A DNA stretch of 64,000 nucleotides from Arenicola marina (GCA_964019135.1 OZ025258.1:13671771-13735770); one strand, 5' to 3'. Counted from the stretch's first letter, positions 43,501-54,776 are shown. Notes: generated by a model from the sequence alone, not told the origin. Made by a program: numbers and translations.

Positions 43501-44922
43501 CACAGTTCTAAGACGGAAAATAAGACGTTACATTAATAATATTAATGTTCAAAAACCACACAGTTCTAAAACCGGAAATAACACGACACAATAGTAATAT
43601 TTGCGTTTAAAAAGCACACAGTTTCAAGACCGGAATTAACAAAACACAATATTCCTATTAGCGCTCAAAAAGCACACAGTTCTAAGACCGAAAATAACAC
43701 GATATATTATTAATATAAGCGTTAAAATAGAACACATTTCTAAGATCGGAAATAACTCATTGACTTGAAATTATTGAAGTTTTCGTCCCCAAGTTCGAAC
43801 TGTGGGAGACCCATTTCTCTTTGCGGATCCTCAGTGTGCAAGACACGTCTTTAATTGTTGTCCAATGGCGATGTATATAGAATACAGCGAGTTCCATGAC
43901 TCGTTTCTCAGTTTCCCGTATCTTATATTTACTTTGTCAACCTCAACTTGCCTTCTGGATCATGGTCGTACCATGGCCTATCTGTCATGGTCGTATTATG
44001 TCTGTTAATGGACATATTCTATATGGATTGCTCACCTTGCCCTCGGGGTCCTGGTCTGCCATCGCCCGTCCGTTCTTCGTGATCAGCTCCAACTTCTGGT
44101 CCAATATCACCAGGGACGGAATGCCTGCAATGTAAGACCATGGAGTTATATTAACACCTTAAAACTTCTCAAACTACGCCATTATTCCGATCCAAGGAAA
44201 CCCTTTTTAATGTAAACTACACATCCGCCAAAACAAAAACGATCGGCCTGAAGCAAGTACTAGAAAATGGAAATTTAATAACGCATCGCATATTGCAGAA
44301 AACTGATCAGTCAGAAACCTTATGTAATCATGTCATTGGTACATGGGATAACATTTAAAGAACTTGGGGGGAAACGGCTTGTGCGCCTAAGAAAGGGAAC
44401 ACATGAGTTATACATATTACCCAAGATGGACATTGTCAATGGCTTCGACAGAAGAAGATCAAAAAGAGGAAGACACAGAAAAGAGAAGAAACAGAAGAGA
44501 AACAAGAAAAAGCATTAGAACAATAAACCAAATTTTTTTTAGAACAATCATAAAAAAACAATTACAATCATGAAGAAAAAAGAATTAGAAGAGAAAGAGA
44601 CGAAAAAGCAAGGCAGAAAAGAAACAAAAAGAAGCAGAAAAACGAAAATAATCAAAAGAAAAGGCCGACGCAGGAGTAGAAAACGAAGTTAGTAAGATAC
44701 AGAAGAAGACTGGTGACCTTGAACTTCGAAGAACCCTGGTAGTTCTTGCTTGACCGAGTCCTCGAATGGGAGGGACAGCCAGGGCATGGTCTGTGAGTAG
44801 TCCTTGAAGGACTCGGCACTCCGATCAGCGCTGACGAAGATCATCTCAAAGTCGAAACCGGCTTCCTTGACCTTGTTGTACGTGTCCACCAGCTTGGGGG
44901 TGAAGGCCCGACATGGCGGACA
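40520..44922 (-). CDS. NXN: Nucleoredoxin-like protein, last five exons
   Basis: Minus-strand exons in transcript order: 44922-44718, 44124-44036, 43193-43103, 41312-41182, 40711-40520 (stop). Phases agree at all four junctions and give 235 residues, close to the length of human nucleoredoxin from its active site to the end. Seen: CPPCRAFTPKLVDTYNKV (redox CPPC), FEMIFVSADRSAESFKDY then MPWLSLPF, IPSLVILD, EFPWHPQPMEKLTDSSA, then an acidic DEDEEEE segment and PLLVLLDVPEQKKHVNLTEP. Family knowledge: nucleoredoxin is a thioredoxin-fold disulfide reductase that binds Dishevelled and tunes Wnt signalling. The first donor (GTCACC) is weak. Exons upstream of CPPC were not found and may lie past the window or in the gap. 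A nucleoredoxin-like paralogue is the alternative. Confidence 0.88.
41529..41662 (+). mobile_element. Old, diverged SINE copy in a nucleoredoxin intron
   Basis: GAGATTCGAATCCGACC in the B-box position, then AATAAAGATACTATGTCTTT, GCAAAGAGT, CGGCTCCTCTCTAGC, GACCCGCGAGATGACC and GTGGTTAAAGC follow the SINE body in order with many changes. Confidence 0.6.
42240..42535. repeat. Two diverged direct repeats
   Basis: CATTAAGAGTTTGTAACCGT..GACGACCGATCGTAAGTTCACG (about 42261-42321) and CACTAAGAGTTACGAGTTCG..ACGACCGATCGTAAGTTTACG (about 42460-42528). A third, shorter match, CACTAAGAGCTCGTAAC, lies at 42778-42794 inside the hairpin loop listed next. Confidence 0.6.
42661..42935. repeat. Large inverted repeat (hairpin) in a nucleoredoxin intron
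   Basis: 42702-42748 and 42849-42895 are reverse complements over 47 bases with one mismatch. Weaker matching continues outward (GGTTTGACAGACTTACC against GTAAGACCGTCAAACT). The loop is about 100 bases. It may be a fold-back element; it is not coding. Confidence 0.8.
43497..43758. repeat. 60-bp tandem repeat in a nucleoredoxin intron
   Basis: About 4.5 copies containing CACACAGTTCTAAGACCGGA, then AATAACACGA, an AT-rich part with AATAT, and GCGTTCAAAAAG. Copies differ at many sites, so it is not recent. Confidence 0.8.
44440..44690. repeat. Purine-rich (A/G) tract in a nucleoredoxin intron
   Basis: AGAAGAAG- and GAAACAGAAG-type low-complexity sequence. It yields Lys/Arg-rich spurious reading frames and carries no recognisable exon. 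Confidence 0.6.
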
Positions 44923-45011
44923 CTACAAAGAAGATGGAAAGGGATTATTATAATTATATGCGCGGCTTATGTATCACATCACATTACTTTACTCACCGCC
45001 AGGTGAAAATG

Positions 45012-45200
45012 ACGCTCGCCTTGAGTGCTCGGGCCACCTGAGAGCCTAACAGCACGTGGATCGAGGGTTCGCGCCCCGCTGCGGCCATGTCTGTGTGGTC
45101 GCAGGATAAAGATCCCATGTCCTTATTGGCAAAGAGTAGGGGGTTACCCCCGGGGACACGGCTCCACTCTCCCTTCCTTCTCCCACTGACGCGATATGAC
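45012..45200 (+). mobile_element. 5'-truncated SINE with amplified tail
   Basis: Lacks the A box; begins GCTCGCCTTGAGTGCTCGGG. It has GGGTTCGCGCCCCGC at the B box, CCCCGGGGACACGGCTCCAC, and ends ACTGACGCGATATGACCAAC, where it runs into the 61-bp tandem repeat. Confidence 0.87.
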
Positions 45201-45365
45201 CAACCAGGTGAAAACGAACGACTTCGCGTAAGTCTTTCATCTCCCACTGACGCGATATGACCAACCAGGTGAAAACGAACGACTTCGCGTAAGTCTTTCA
45301 TCTCCCACTGACGCGATATGACCAACCAGGTGAAAACGAACGACTTCGCGTAAGTCTTTCATATT
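45178..45365. repeat. 61-bp tandem repeat built from SINE 3' sequence
   Basis: Three near-identical units: CTCCCACTGACGCGATATGA then CCAACCAGGTGAAAACGAAC and GACTTCGCGTAAGTCTTTCAT. The first 25 bases of each unit are the SINE's own 3' body; the rest is local flank (ACCAGGTGAAAA resembles GCCAGGTGAAAA at 44999). Confidence 0.88.
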
Positions 45366-45645
45366 CTTCCACTGGGAAAGTTCCACTACGGACAGATTCC
45401 GGGTGTTACTTTGGTCATTGCAGCACATTCTCAGTCCTCTCATGATAAGTATCCTACGCAATTATTGAGACATGGAAGCCATACTATTCCATTGCAAAAC
45501 AAACCAAAATCAAACTGATATTTGCTTCATCAGTTCACGTCATCACGGACTTTAAGCTTACTCATACAGCTATAATTTTCTTCAGAAACTTAACCAATAT
45601 TTTGACTAAAAATGATATATTTGTATTTTTAGCATATAAGTACAA

Positions 45646-46129
45646 CAGGCTGTCCAGCACACCCTCATGAAAAAGTAGGACAAAATTAGGAATGGAAATA
45701 CAGAAAAAGTAGGAAAAAAGTAGGAAAATAGAAGCAAAAAGTATGACTCAAATAGTATATGTAGCAACATTATTCTGGATACACAAACGACAAAATGTTA
45801 TATTACTGAGAAAACGCTTTTTTAGAACATGTCTTATATGCTGCTCAGCTGTATCTGTATTTTCATTATTAGAACTTGACAGACACTAGTGTTGATTTTA
45901 AGAGATATCAGGACGCAAAAACAAAATACCTCTGACTTTTGCAATAATAGAAGCGATATGCACACTTTTACAGCAATTCACGACATTTTGAAATTGCGCC
46001 TGGTGAAGCAAATACCAAATAGTAAGAAAAAGTAGGAAAATGTAGGTATTTTGAACAAAAAGTAGGAAAAATAGGAGGGAGACAAAAAAGTAGGAAAAAG
46101 TAGGAAAAGTAGGATCACTGGACAGCCTG
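45646..46129. mobile_element. MITE, 484 bp, with 6-bp target duplication
   Basis: The ends are CAGGCTGTCCAG and its reverse complement, flanked on both sides by GTACAA (45640-45645 and 46130-46135). The interior is AT-rich with many AAAAGTAGGAAAA phrases and no reading frame. The TIR and short direct repeat mark it as a non-autonomous DNA transposon; the superfamily is undetermined. Confidence 0.85.
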
Positions 46130-46135
46130 GTACAA

Positions 46136-47637
46136 TTATATTACATGCACACACAAAGAGACAGTTTTTGGCCAAATTAGTGCATCTCATGTGGGAGAGT
46201 GTGCCTTTCTTGTGTACTATGTCATAAAAATGTGCACAGTGTGGCAGTTTTTTACCTTTTAACATGTGATAACATATCTATTTCTCATCGAATTAACATG
46301 CACACAGTCAGACAATGTGTCCAGAATGTTTTTTTTCAAATTATTTCGAAAATCGTAATGTAATTGAGAAATTGCTCTATGAGCAGCTTTAATATGGCTG
46401 AAGATCAAAAAGCCAGCTTTGGCTGAATTGACAATATCAATTTATCAAATGTACACCGGAACGATAACACGCCGGTAACAATTATCACTGTCGTCTCTGG
46501 TCGATGTTATATATAGTTCCCAGCTTAAAATATCAAAGACGGCAGACAGGGCCCCAAGGAGAAGTGGACATGGCGAAGCGGTCTCTCTATCCAAGGTTTA
46601 TTACTAACATAATGATCCGCCCCTGGCCATCCAGTCCAACTTATCGCCTTGATGGACGACCAAGAGATATTGAGGAGCGAGGCATCCTGCACCAATATCG
46701 CCAGGAATAAAAACAGTGGATCCTTATATTGAATCTTAGCGCCATGGTTAAGGAGAGATGGGGGAGGGGGGGTGTATGAAGGGGATGGGGCGGGTGTAGG
46801 AGGAGGTGGGGGTAGAGCAGGGATGGGGTGGTTGCATAAGGGGGGTAGGGGTGGACCATGGATTGGGGGGTGTATGTGGAAGAGGGATGGGGCGGGTGTA
46901 TGTGGAAGAGGGATGGGGCGGGTGTATGTGGGGGAGGGGTGGGGCGCACCATGGGTTGGGGAGGGGGGTTATGTGGGGGGGGGGGGGCGGGGTGGAGTAG
47001 AGATGGGGTGCTGGGGGTGACCGTGGGGCATCTCCACCACTCACCCGCTGTGGCCAATACTCCCAGACTCAGCCAATGGGGGCCGGAAGGTCAAGCCATC
47101 TCCGGCGGGAAAGGTTAATGGAGGGACTACCACGGAGTGCCACTTTCGCCCTGCAGCCAGAGATTGACTGCTGCTCCCCCCCCCCGCCTCCCTCCCAACC
47201 CAGCCCAGCTCAGCCAGATTCCCAAATCCGTGACCAGGCAAAGTCTATTGGTTCTTGGCAGTATGCAGGTAGAAGTTACAAACCATCACGAAATTTAAGG
47301 AGCTGCCGCGTGAATTCGGATTGCAGACAAAAGGGTTGTCGGTTCGAACCCCAACCTGTGTCTGCATGGGACTCCTTTATCCTCTCAGCTACTGGTTTGT
47401 TCCATTGGGGGTGCCTATGCCCGACTTAGCTCAGGTGTGCAAAAGGGGGCCTATACATGTCATTGGGTTTGAATACTGGGTCCTGTGCCTGGGGGATATC
47501 TCACGCCATCCTATTAAATTGTCCCTTGTCTATTCATTGTGTCTTGGGACATTTCATTTCATTTCCATTCAAAAGACTAAATGTTAAATGAAATGTTTCT
47601 CAGGAAAATAGTTCAATGCCGTCTAACCACAAATGGT
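46136..47637. other. Region upstream of the nucleoredoxin exons, no gene recognised
   Basis: It holds AT-rich sequence to 46740, then a G-rich minisatellite (about 46760-46995, units like GGGATGGGGCGGGTGTATGT), and a tRNA-like stretch with GTCGGTTCGAACCCCAACC (47338-47356) that may be an old SINE. A 68-codon plus frame ending 46710 has protein-like composition but no match I recognise. Confidence 0.4.
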
Positions 47638-48137
47638 GGCGAGACGCTGTCTACCACCTACTCGGCACTGATGGAGAGACGCTGTCTACCACCTACTCGG
47701 CACTGATGGAGAGACGCCGTCTACCACCTACTCGGCACTGATGGAGGGACGCCATCTACCACCTACTCGGCACTGATGGAGGGACGCCGTCTACCACCTA
47801 CTCGGCACTGATGGAGGGACGCCGTCTACCACCTACTCGGCACTGATGGAGAGACGCCGTCTACCACCTACTCGGCACTGATGGCGAGACGCCGTCTACC
47901 ACCTACTCGGCACTGATGGAGGGACGCCGTCTACCACCCACTCGGCACTGATGGAGAGACGCCGTCTACCACCTACTCGGCACTGATGGCGAGACGCCGT
48001 CTACCACCTACTCGGCACTGATGGAGGGACGCCGTCTACCACCCACTCGGCACTGATGGCGAGATGCCGTCTACCACCTACTCGGCACTGATGGAGAGAC
48101 GCCGTCTACCACCTACTCGGCACTGATGGAGAGACGT
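47638..48137. repeat. 35-bp minisatellite
   Basis: About 14 highly similar copies of GAGACGCCGTCTACCACCTA then CTCGGCACTGATGGA. The unit is homogeneous, with only a few alternating variants (GGAGAGA, GGAGGGA, GGCGAGA), which implies recent amplification. Confidence 0.93.
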
Positions 48138-49640
48138 CTAGCCACAGACAGAACCACGTGCCATCACGGCGGGGCAACCGACCGAGGGGTGGTAGAAGGT
48201 GAGCAGTAGGGAGGCCAGAGGAGGGGGGGGGGTGGGGGGTAGAGACCACGTAATAAAAAAAGGCGTGGGGGAGAGTTGGGGGCGATTCCTATATAACTCT
48301 CGGCTTCCCCGTTGGTGCGTGTAGTGCCACGGCGCCGGGAAACTGTGGGGTAAGACAGGCATTCCAGTCCAGCGGGGTCCTTGATCGACTCTGCATCCTT
48401 TTAGGCCCTTACCCTCCCTCCGTCCCCCCACCGCCACCCACCCACCTGACCACCCCCCCCCCCCCCCCCATCTCTCGTTCGCAAAGCCGCAGTGTAAACA
48501 GACATCCCGCCGGGCATGTTTTCCCCCGTGAAGAGCTGTAAACACACACATACCCAGGGACAAGTGAGCTCATCACCCCGCAGGGTTTGTCTGTGCTGTG
48601 TCTGTGTGTCTGTGTGTGTTGTGATGGCAACCCAGCCAGCCTACCAGCCTGCTTGCTGTCAAGTCCTATACACAGTCATGGGCGCCATGGCAACGTTAAC
48701 CCGGCGTGTCCATGGCCACCGAGAAACCGGTTCCAAAGAGACGTGACATTATATATTGACTTTCTGCCACCAGCCACATATGTGGATGAGGATAAACCGG
48801 GGAATCAGCGGGAGGGCGGGGGGGGGGGGGGGAATTTAGGCCGCGTTTGTGCACACAAGGGCTAAACTGGGCAATGGGACATCCAGGGACATTGCCAACT
48901 GTATATTAAGACGGTGACGGCTTGTTTCCAGACTAGCCCCAGACTAGGTGCCCGGGGCCCAGACTCGAACTCGGGACCTATTGATCTGCGATCTAGTGCC
49001 CTAACCACTACACCAGGGGGACACGAGGGAGTCACGCCTTGGTGACACCGTTTATACATATGACCCCCCCCCCTTCCCCCCTATCTCACACACACACAAC
49101 ACCCACTGCAAATCCAAATATTTACCTTCCGCAACTGGTGTGCATGGGCAAGACTCGAACCCGACACCCGAGTCGACTTTCGTAATTAATCAATGAATTA
49201 ATTGATTACTTAATTAACGGATACCGGCGACCGTGATCTTTAAATTCCCCCAATTTATCACCCATTAATAAATTATGGACAAATATCAACAGCTCGAGGA
49301 AGGGACGAGGGACGGGGAAGGGTGATGTTATTGAGAATAACGCTACCGTTATTGTGAAAGGGAGGCTGTCAGGGGGAAGGTGTCCCGGTTGTGGTTTTCA
49401 TTATAGGAGTCACGGACGGGGAACGTGATGCACGTGCGGGCGAGGGAGAAGTCCGTCGCCAATGGCAACGCCACAATTCAACATCGCGATGAAATATGAC
49501 GAGTTTTACGGACACGTCTGGTGTCTGCGTTATGGTAAGCTTAAGGTGGGTAGGGGATGGGGAAGGGGAGAGGGTGAGGCGGGGGACGGGGGATTTGCCC
49601 GGGGGGAGGGGGTGAACGATGAGCTTGAAATAATCAGCTG
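48138..49640. other. Gene-free region with tRNA-like remnants
   Basis: Poly-G/C tracts (48222-48237, 48454-48470, 48818-48832). On the minus strand, TGGTGTAGTGGTTAGGGCA (A box) and GAGTTCGAGTCTGG (B box) at about 48958-49018 look like a tRNA pseudogene or SINE head; the acceptor stem does not pair. GACTCGAACCCGAC at 49151 is another B-box remnant. A short plus frame from ATG 49462 reaches a GTAAGC at 49534; I cannot tell whether it is an exon. Confidence 0.4.
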
Positions 49641-49739
49641 GGCAGATGAATCTCAGTAACCTACTGGCCTTTCAGCCTCCGGCGGAAGGACTTTTGGTCA
49701 AAGTGCCTGGCGCCTGCTTGGCCAACACAATGACAACGG

Positions 49740-52700
49740 GGAGCATGCCCCGCCAGGATCACCCTCTACCCCCCCCCCCCTCTTTTCTCTCCTCTCTCTC
49801 TCTTTCTCTCTCTCTCCGCATCCAAGTTCCTCTACCTCCCACAGCCCAAGCCCACCCCGCGCCCTGTTCTCTTTCTACTCCCAGAGCCTCTACCTCCCAA
49901 AGTCCCCCTCTCTGCCTCTCACTACCACACCCGAAGGCCCCCCCCCCACTCTCTTTATCCCAGTTCCTATATCTCCCACAACCCAAATCCCCCTCCCTGC
50001 GTCTCCCTCCCACAGCCCGTCCCCCTCTCTGCCTCTCCCTCCCACATCCCCAACCCCCCTTTCCTGCCTCTTCCTCCCACAGCCCAAGTCCCCCTCTCTG
50101 CCTCTCCCTCCCACAACCCAAGTCCCCCTCTCTGCCTCTGCCTCTCCCTCCCACAGCCCAGTCCCCCTCCCTGCCTCTTCCTCCCACATCCCAAGTCCCC
50201 CTCTCTGCCTCTCCCTCCCACAGCCCAAGTCCCCTCCCTGCCTCTTCCTCCCACATCCCAAGTCCCCCTCCCTGTCTCTCCCTCCCACATCCCACCCCCC
50301 CCCTCGCTACCTCTTCCTCCCACAGCCCAAACCCCCCTCCCTGCCTCTCCCTCCCACATTCCAAAGCCCCCCCTCCCTGCCTCTTCCTCCCACAGCCCAA
50401 ACCCCTCTCTGCCTCTCCTATCCGCAGCCCAAGTCCCCCTCCCTGCCTCTCCCTTCCACATCCCCCCCAACCTCCCTACCTCTTCCTCCCACAGCCCAAA
50501 CCCCCCTCCCTGCCTCTTCCTCCCACAGCCCAAGTCCCCCTCTCTGCTTCTTCCTCCCACAGCCAAAGTCCCCCTCTCTGCTTGTTCCTCCCACAGCCCA
50601 AGTCCTCCTCTCTGCCTCTCTCTCAAACAGCCCAAGCCCCCCCCCATCTGCCTCTCTCTCAAACAGCCCAAGTCCCCCTCTCTGCCTCTCTCTCAAACAG
50701 CCCAAGTCCCCCTTCTCTCCCCCTCACAAAGCCCAATTCCCCCTTCCTGCCTCTCCCTCCCACAGCCCAAGTCCCTCTCTCTGCCTCTCTCTCAAACAGC
50801 TCAAGTCCCCCTCCCTGTCTCTCTCTCAAACAACCCAAGTCCCCCTCTCTCCCCCTCCCAAAGCCCAAGTCCCCCTCCCTGCCTCCTCCTTCCACAGCCC
50901 AAGTCCCCCTCTCTGCCTCTCCCTTCTACAGCCCAAGCCCCCCTCTCTCCCCCTCCCTGCCTCTCCCTACCAAAGCCCAAGTCTCCCTCTCTGCCTCTCC
51001 CTCCCAAAGCCCAAGTCCCCCTCTCTGCCTCTTCCTTCCACAGCCCAAGTCCCCCTCTCTGCCTCTCCCTTCTACAGCCCAAGCCCCCCTCTCTCCCCCT
51101 CCCTGCCTCTCCCTCCCAAAGCCCAAGTCTTCCTCTCTGCCTCTTCCTCCCACAGCCCAAGTCCCCCTCCCTGCCTCTCCCTGCCACAGCCCAAGTCCCC
51201 CTCTCTGCCTCTCCCTTCTACAGCCCAAGCCCCCCTCTCTCCCCCTCCCTGCCTCTCCCTCCCAAAGCCCAAGTCTTCCTCTCTGCCTCTTCCTCCCACA
51301 GCCCAAGTCCCCCTCCCTGCCTCTCCCTGCCACAGCCCAAGTCCCCCTCTCTGCCTCTCCCTTCTACAGCCCAAGCCCCCCTCTCTCCCCCTCCCTGCCT
51401 CTCCCTACCAAAGCCCAAGTCTCCCTCTCTTTTCTCTCCTCTCTCTCTTTCTCTCTCTCTCCGCATCCAAGTTCCTCTACCTCCCACAGCCCAAGCCCAC
51501 CCCGCGCCCTGTTCTCTTTCTACTCCCAGAGCCTCTACCTCCCAAAGTCCCCCTCTCTGCCTCTCACTACCACACCCGAAGGCCCCCCCCCCCACTCTCT
51601 TTATCCCAGTTCCTATATCTCCCACAACCCAAATCCCCCTCCCTGCGTCTCCCTCCCACAGCCCGTCCCCCTCTCTGCCTCTCCCTCCCACATCCCCAAC
51701 CCCCCTTTCCTGCCTCTTCCTCCCACAGCCCAAGTCCCCCTCTCTGCCTCTCCCTCCCACAACCCAAGTCCCCCTCTCTGCCTCTGCCTCTCCCTCCCAC
51801 AGCCCAAGTCCCCCTCCCTGCCTCTTCCTCCCACATCCCAAGTCCCCCTCTCTGCCTCTCCCTCCCACAGCCCAAGTCCCCTCCCTGCCTCTTCCTCCCA
51901 CATCCCAAGTCCCCCTCCCTGTCTCTCCCTCCCACATCCCACCCCCCCCTCGCTACCTCTTCCTCCCACAGCCCAAACCCCCCTCCCTGCCTCTCCCTCC
52001 CACATTCCAAAGCCCCCCCTCCCTGCCTCTTCCTCCCACAGCCCAAACCCCTCTCTGCCTCTCCTATCCGCAGCCCAAGTCCCCCTCCCTGCCTCTCCCT
52101 TCCACATCCCCCCCAACCTCCCTACCTCTTCCTCCCACAGCCCAAACCCCCCTCCCTGCCTCTTCCTCCCACAGCCCAAGTCCCCCTCTCTGCTTCTTCC
52201 TCCCACAGCCAAAGTCCCCCTCTCTGCTTGTTCCTCCCACAGCCCAAGTCCTCCTCTCTGCCTCTCTCTCAAACAGCCCAAGCCCCCCCCATCTGCCTCT
52301 CTCTCAAACAGCCCAAGTCCCCCTCTCTGCCTCTCTCTCAAACAGCCCAAGTCCCCCTTCTCTCCCCCTCACAAAGCCCAATTCCCCCTTCCTGCCTCTC
52401 CCTCCCACAGCCCAAGTCCCTCTCTCTGCCTCTCTCTCAAACAGCTCAAGTCCCCCTCCCTGTCTCTCTCTCAAACAACCCAAGTCCCCCTCTCTCCCCC
52501 TCCCAAAGCCCAAGTCCCCCTCCCTGCCTCCTCCTTCCACAGCCCAAGTCCCCCTCTCTGCCTCTCCCTTCTACAGCCCAAGCCCCCCTCTCTCCCCCTC
52601 CCTGCCTCTCCCTACCAAAGCCCAAGTCTCCCTCTCTGCCTCTCCCTCCCAAAGCCCAAGTCCCCCTCTCTGCCTCTTCCTTCCACAGCCCAAGTCCCCC

Positions 52701-53480
52701 TCTCTGCCTCTCCCTTCTACAGCCCAAGCCCCCCTCTCTCCCCCTCCCTGCCTCTCCCTCCCAAAGCCCAAGTCTTCCTCTCTGCCTCTTCCTCCCACAG
52801 CCCAAGTCCCCCTCCCTGCCTCTCCCTGCCACAGCCCAAGTCCCCCTCTCTGCCTCTCCCTTCTACAGCCCAAGCCCCCCTCTCTCCCCCTCCCTGTCTC
52901 TCCCTCCCAAAGCCCAAGTCTTCCTCTCTGCCTCTTCCTCCCACAGCCCAAGTCCCCCTCCCTGCCTCTCCCTGCCACAGCCCAAGTCCCCCTCTCTGCC
53001 TCTCCCTTCTACAGCCCAAGCCCCCCTCTCTCCCCCTCCCTGCCTCTCCCTACCAAAGCCCAAGTCTTCCTCTCTGCCTCTTCCTCCCACAGCCCAAGTC
53101 CCTCTCCCTGCCTCTCCCTGCCACAGCCCAAGTCCCCCTCTCTGCCTCTCCCTTCTACAGCCCAAGCCCCCCTCTCTCCCCCTCCCTGCCTCTCCCTCCC
53201 AAAGCCCAAGTCTTCCTCTCTGCCTCTTCCTCCCACAGCCCAAGTCCCCCTCCTTGCCTCTCCCTCCCACAGCCCAAGTCCCCCTCCCTGCCTCTCCCTC
53301 CCACAGCCCAAGCCCCCCTCTCTGCCTCTCTCTCAAACAGCCCAAGTCCCCCTCTCTGCCTCTTTCTCAAACAACCCAAGTCCCCCTGTCTCCCACTCCC
53401 TCCCACAGCCCTCTGCCCCTCACCCCTCCCCGAGTGTCTCGCCCTACCACAGCCCAAGATCTGTCTGCAATGCCAAACCA
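49740..53480. repeat. Pyrimidine-rich satellite, about 36-bp unit
   Basis: About 100 imperfect copies of a unit like CCCACAGCCCAAGTCCCCCT then CTCTGCCTCTTCCT. Two larger levels of repetition are visible: a tandem duplication of about 1,644 bases (TCTCTCCGCATCCAAGTTCC near 49812 and again near 51456), and 146-base periodicity in the right part of each copy. Because the unit length is near a multiple of three and contains few stop-forming bases, long frames stay open on both strands (plus strand 49646-53659, Pro/Ser/Leu-rich). Confidence 0.92.
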
Positions 53481-54338
53481 GACGTCGCAATCAATTTAAT
53501 TTTTTCCTGGGAGGCGGCGAACCCTCCTCACCCCGCAGACTGGCCTTCCAGGAGCCGCCGGGACCCCGCCAGGGCGGCCCCAATCTACCCCCTCCCCTCA
53601 TCCCAGCCAGACAGTCGGACACCACACACCAATCCGACCCACCCACCCACCCGTCGTAACCCTCCTCACTGCTCATCTTCTTCACGGTTAGACAAATCCA
53701 GTTCTATTTTCTGCATGGCTTCTCCCGTCTCCTCGTCTTCCTCCACCTCCAGCCCGCACTTCCCCCCCCCCCCTCTTCTTCTACCTCTACCCCCAGCCCG
53801 CCCCATTACTCTCCTTCCCCCGCCTCTTTTTCCTCCACCTCACCCCCCTATGCTCCTCATCCCTAACCGACCCCCCACCCCCCCCCCCCCCCGCCCCACA
53901 CACCCTCCCCCAACCTTGCTCGTTGAGCATCTGGGCCCGGGTACCCGGGGAAAGCGTCCAGCTAGCATTCATGTAGGTTCTACCCACACAACGTTCCGCC
54001 CCCTTCCCCCTCCCCCCCCCCCACCACACTTGCCCAGGCGTTCCAGGTTTCCTGTCTGATTTCGCACCCCCCCCCACCCCCCCACCCCAATCTTCACCGA
54101 CCCCGGAAATTCAACCAGGAAGGATGCATGCACGCTGGGCTGACGATCGTTAATAAGCGATGCTCCACGACCCGGGCTTACAGCTAACAGCAGATCGTAG
54201 AACAGCGGGCGGCATATATCGCCGAAACCACACACAGGACAAATCCACAGGGCATATTGCTGGCGCCGGTATATATATATATATATATACTATATAGATA
54301 AGATATATATAAGATATATGTAAGATATATACATAGAC
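53481..54338. other. Pyrimidine-rich flank up to the gap
   Basis: C/T-rich low-complexity sequence (53700-54100) then a TA microsatellite (54268-54338) that probably caused the assembly gap. No gene recognised. Confidence 0.5.
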
Positions 54339-54538
54339 NNNNNNNNNNNNNNNNNNNNNNNNNNNNNNNNNNNNNNNNNNNNNNNNNNNNNNNNNNNNNN
54401 NNNNNNNNNNNNNNNNNNNNNNNNNNNNNNNNNNNNNNNNNNNNNNNNNNNNNNNNNNNNNNNNNNNNNNNNNNNNNNNNNNNNNNNNNNNNNNNNNNNN
54501 NNNNNNNNNNNNNNNNNNNNNNNNNNNNNNNNNNNNNN
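54339..54538. other. Assembly gap (200 N)
   Basis: Exactly 200 undetermined bases, a size commonly used as a placeholder, so the true distance is unknown. The left side is TA-rich microsatellite. Confidence 0.99.
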
Positions 54539-54776
54539 CACCGTAAGCAGATGCAAGCACGAGGCGAGATGCATTAATGAGTGGCAAAATTAAAAGCCAT
54601 TGGGCGTAATACCGACGGTCGGTATGCCCGCTAGTTGGCAGAAGTCTGGTACATAGGTCCCACGGCATGTCTAAATTGCAAAAGGCAGATGCATGTTGGC
54701 AATGGTATGGCCATGTGGCAGAAATCAGTTGCATATTGCCGAGTGACCATGCAAATGGTGGGAGTCAGTTAGTTAC

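Noticed and set aside
46504..46710. 68-codon frame as a separate gene
   Set aside because: It has protein-like composition but no recognisable family, no clear splice context and short length; left undecided rather than annotated.
48955..49020. Functional tRNA gene on the minus strand
   Set aside because: A and B boxes are visible, but the acceptor ends do not pair and the T-stem has mismatches; better a pseudogene or SINE head.
49759..53490. Gly/Arg/Glu-rich minus-strand frames across the pyrimidine satellite
   Set aside because: They are composition artefacts of a stop-poor repeat, present in overlapping frames and not bounded by splice or start signals.
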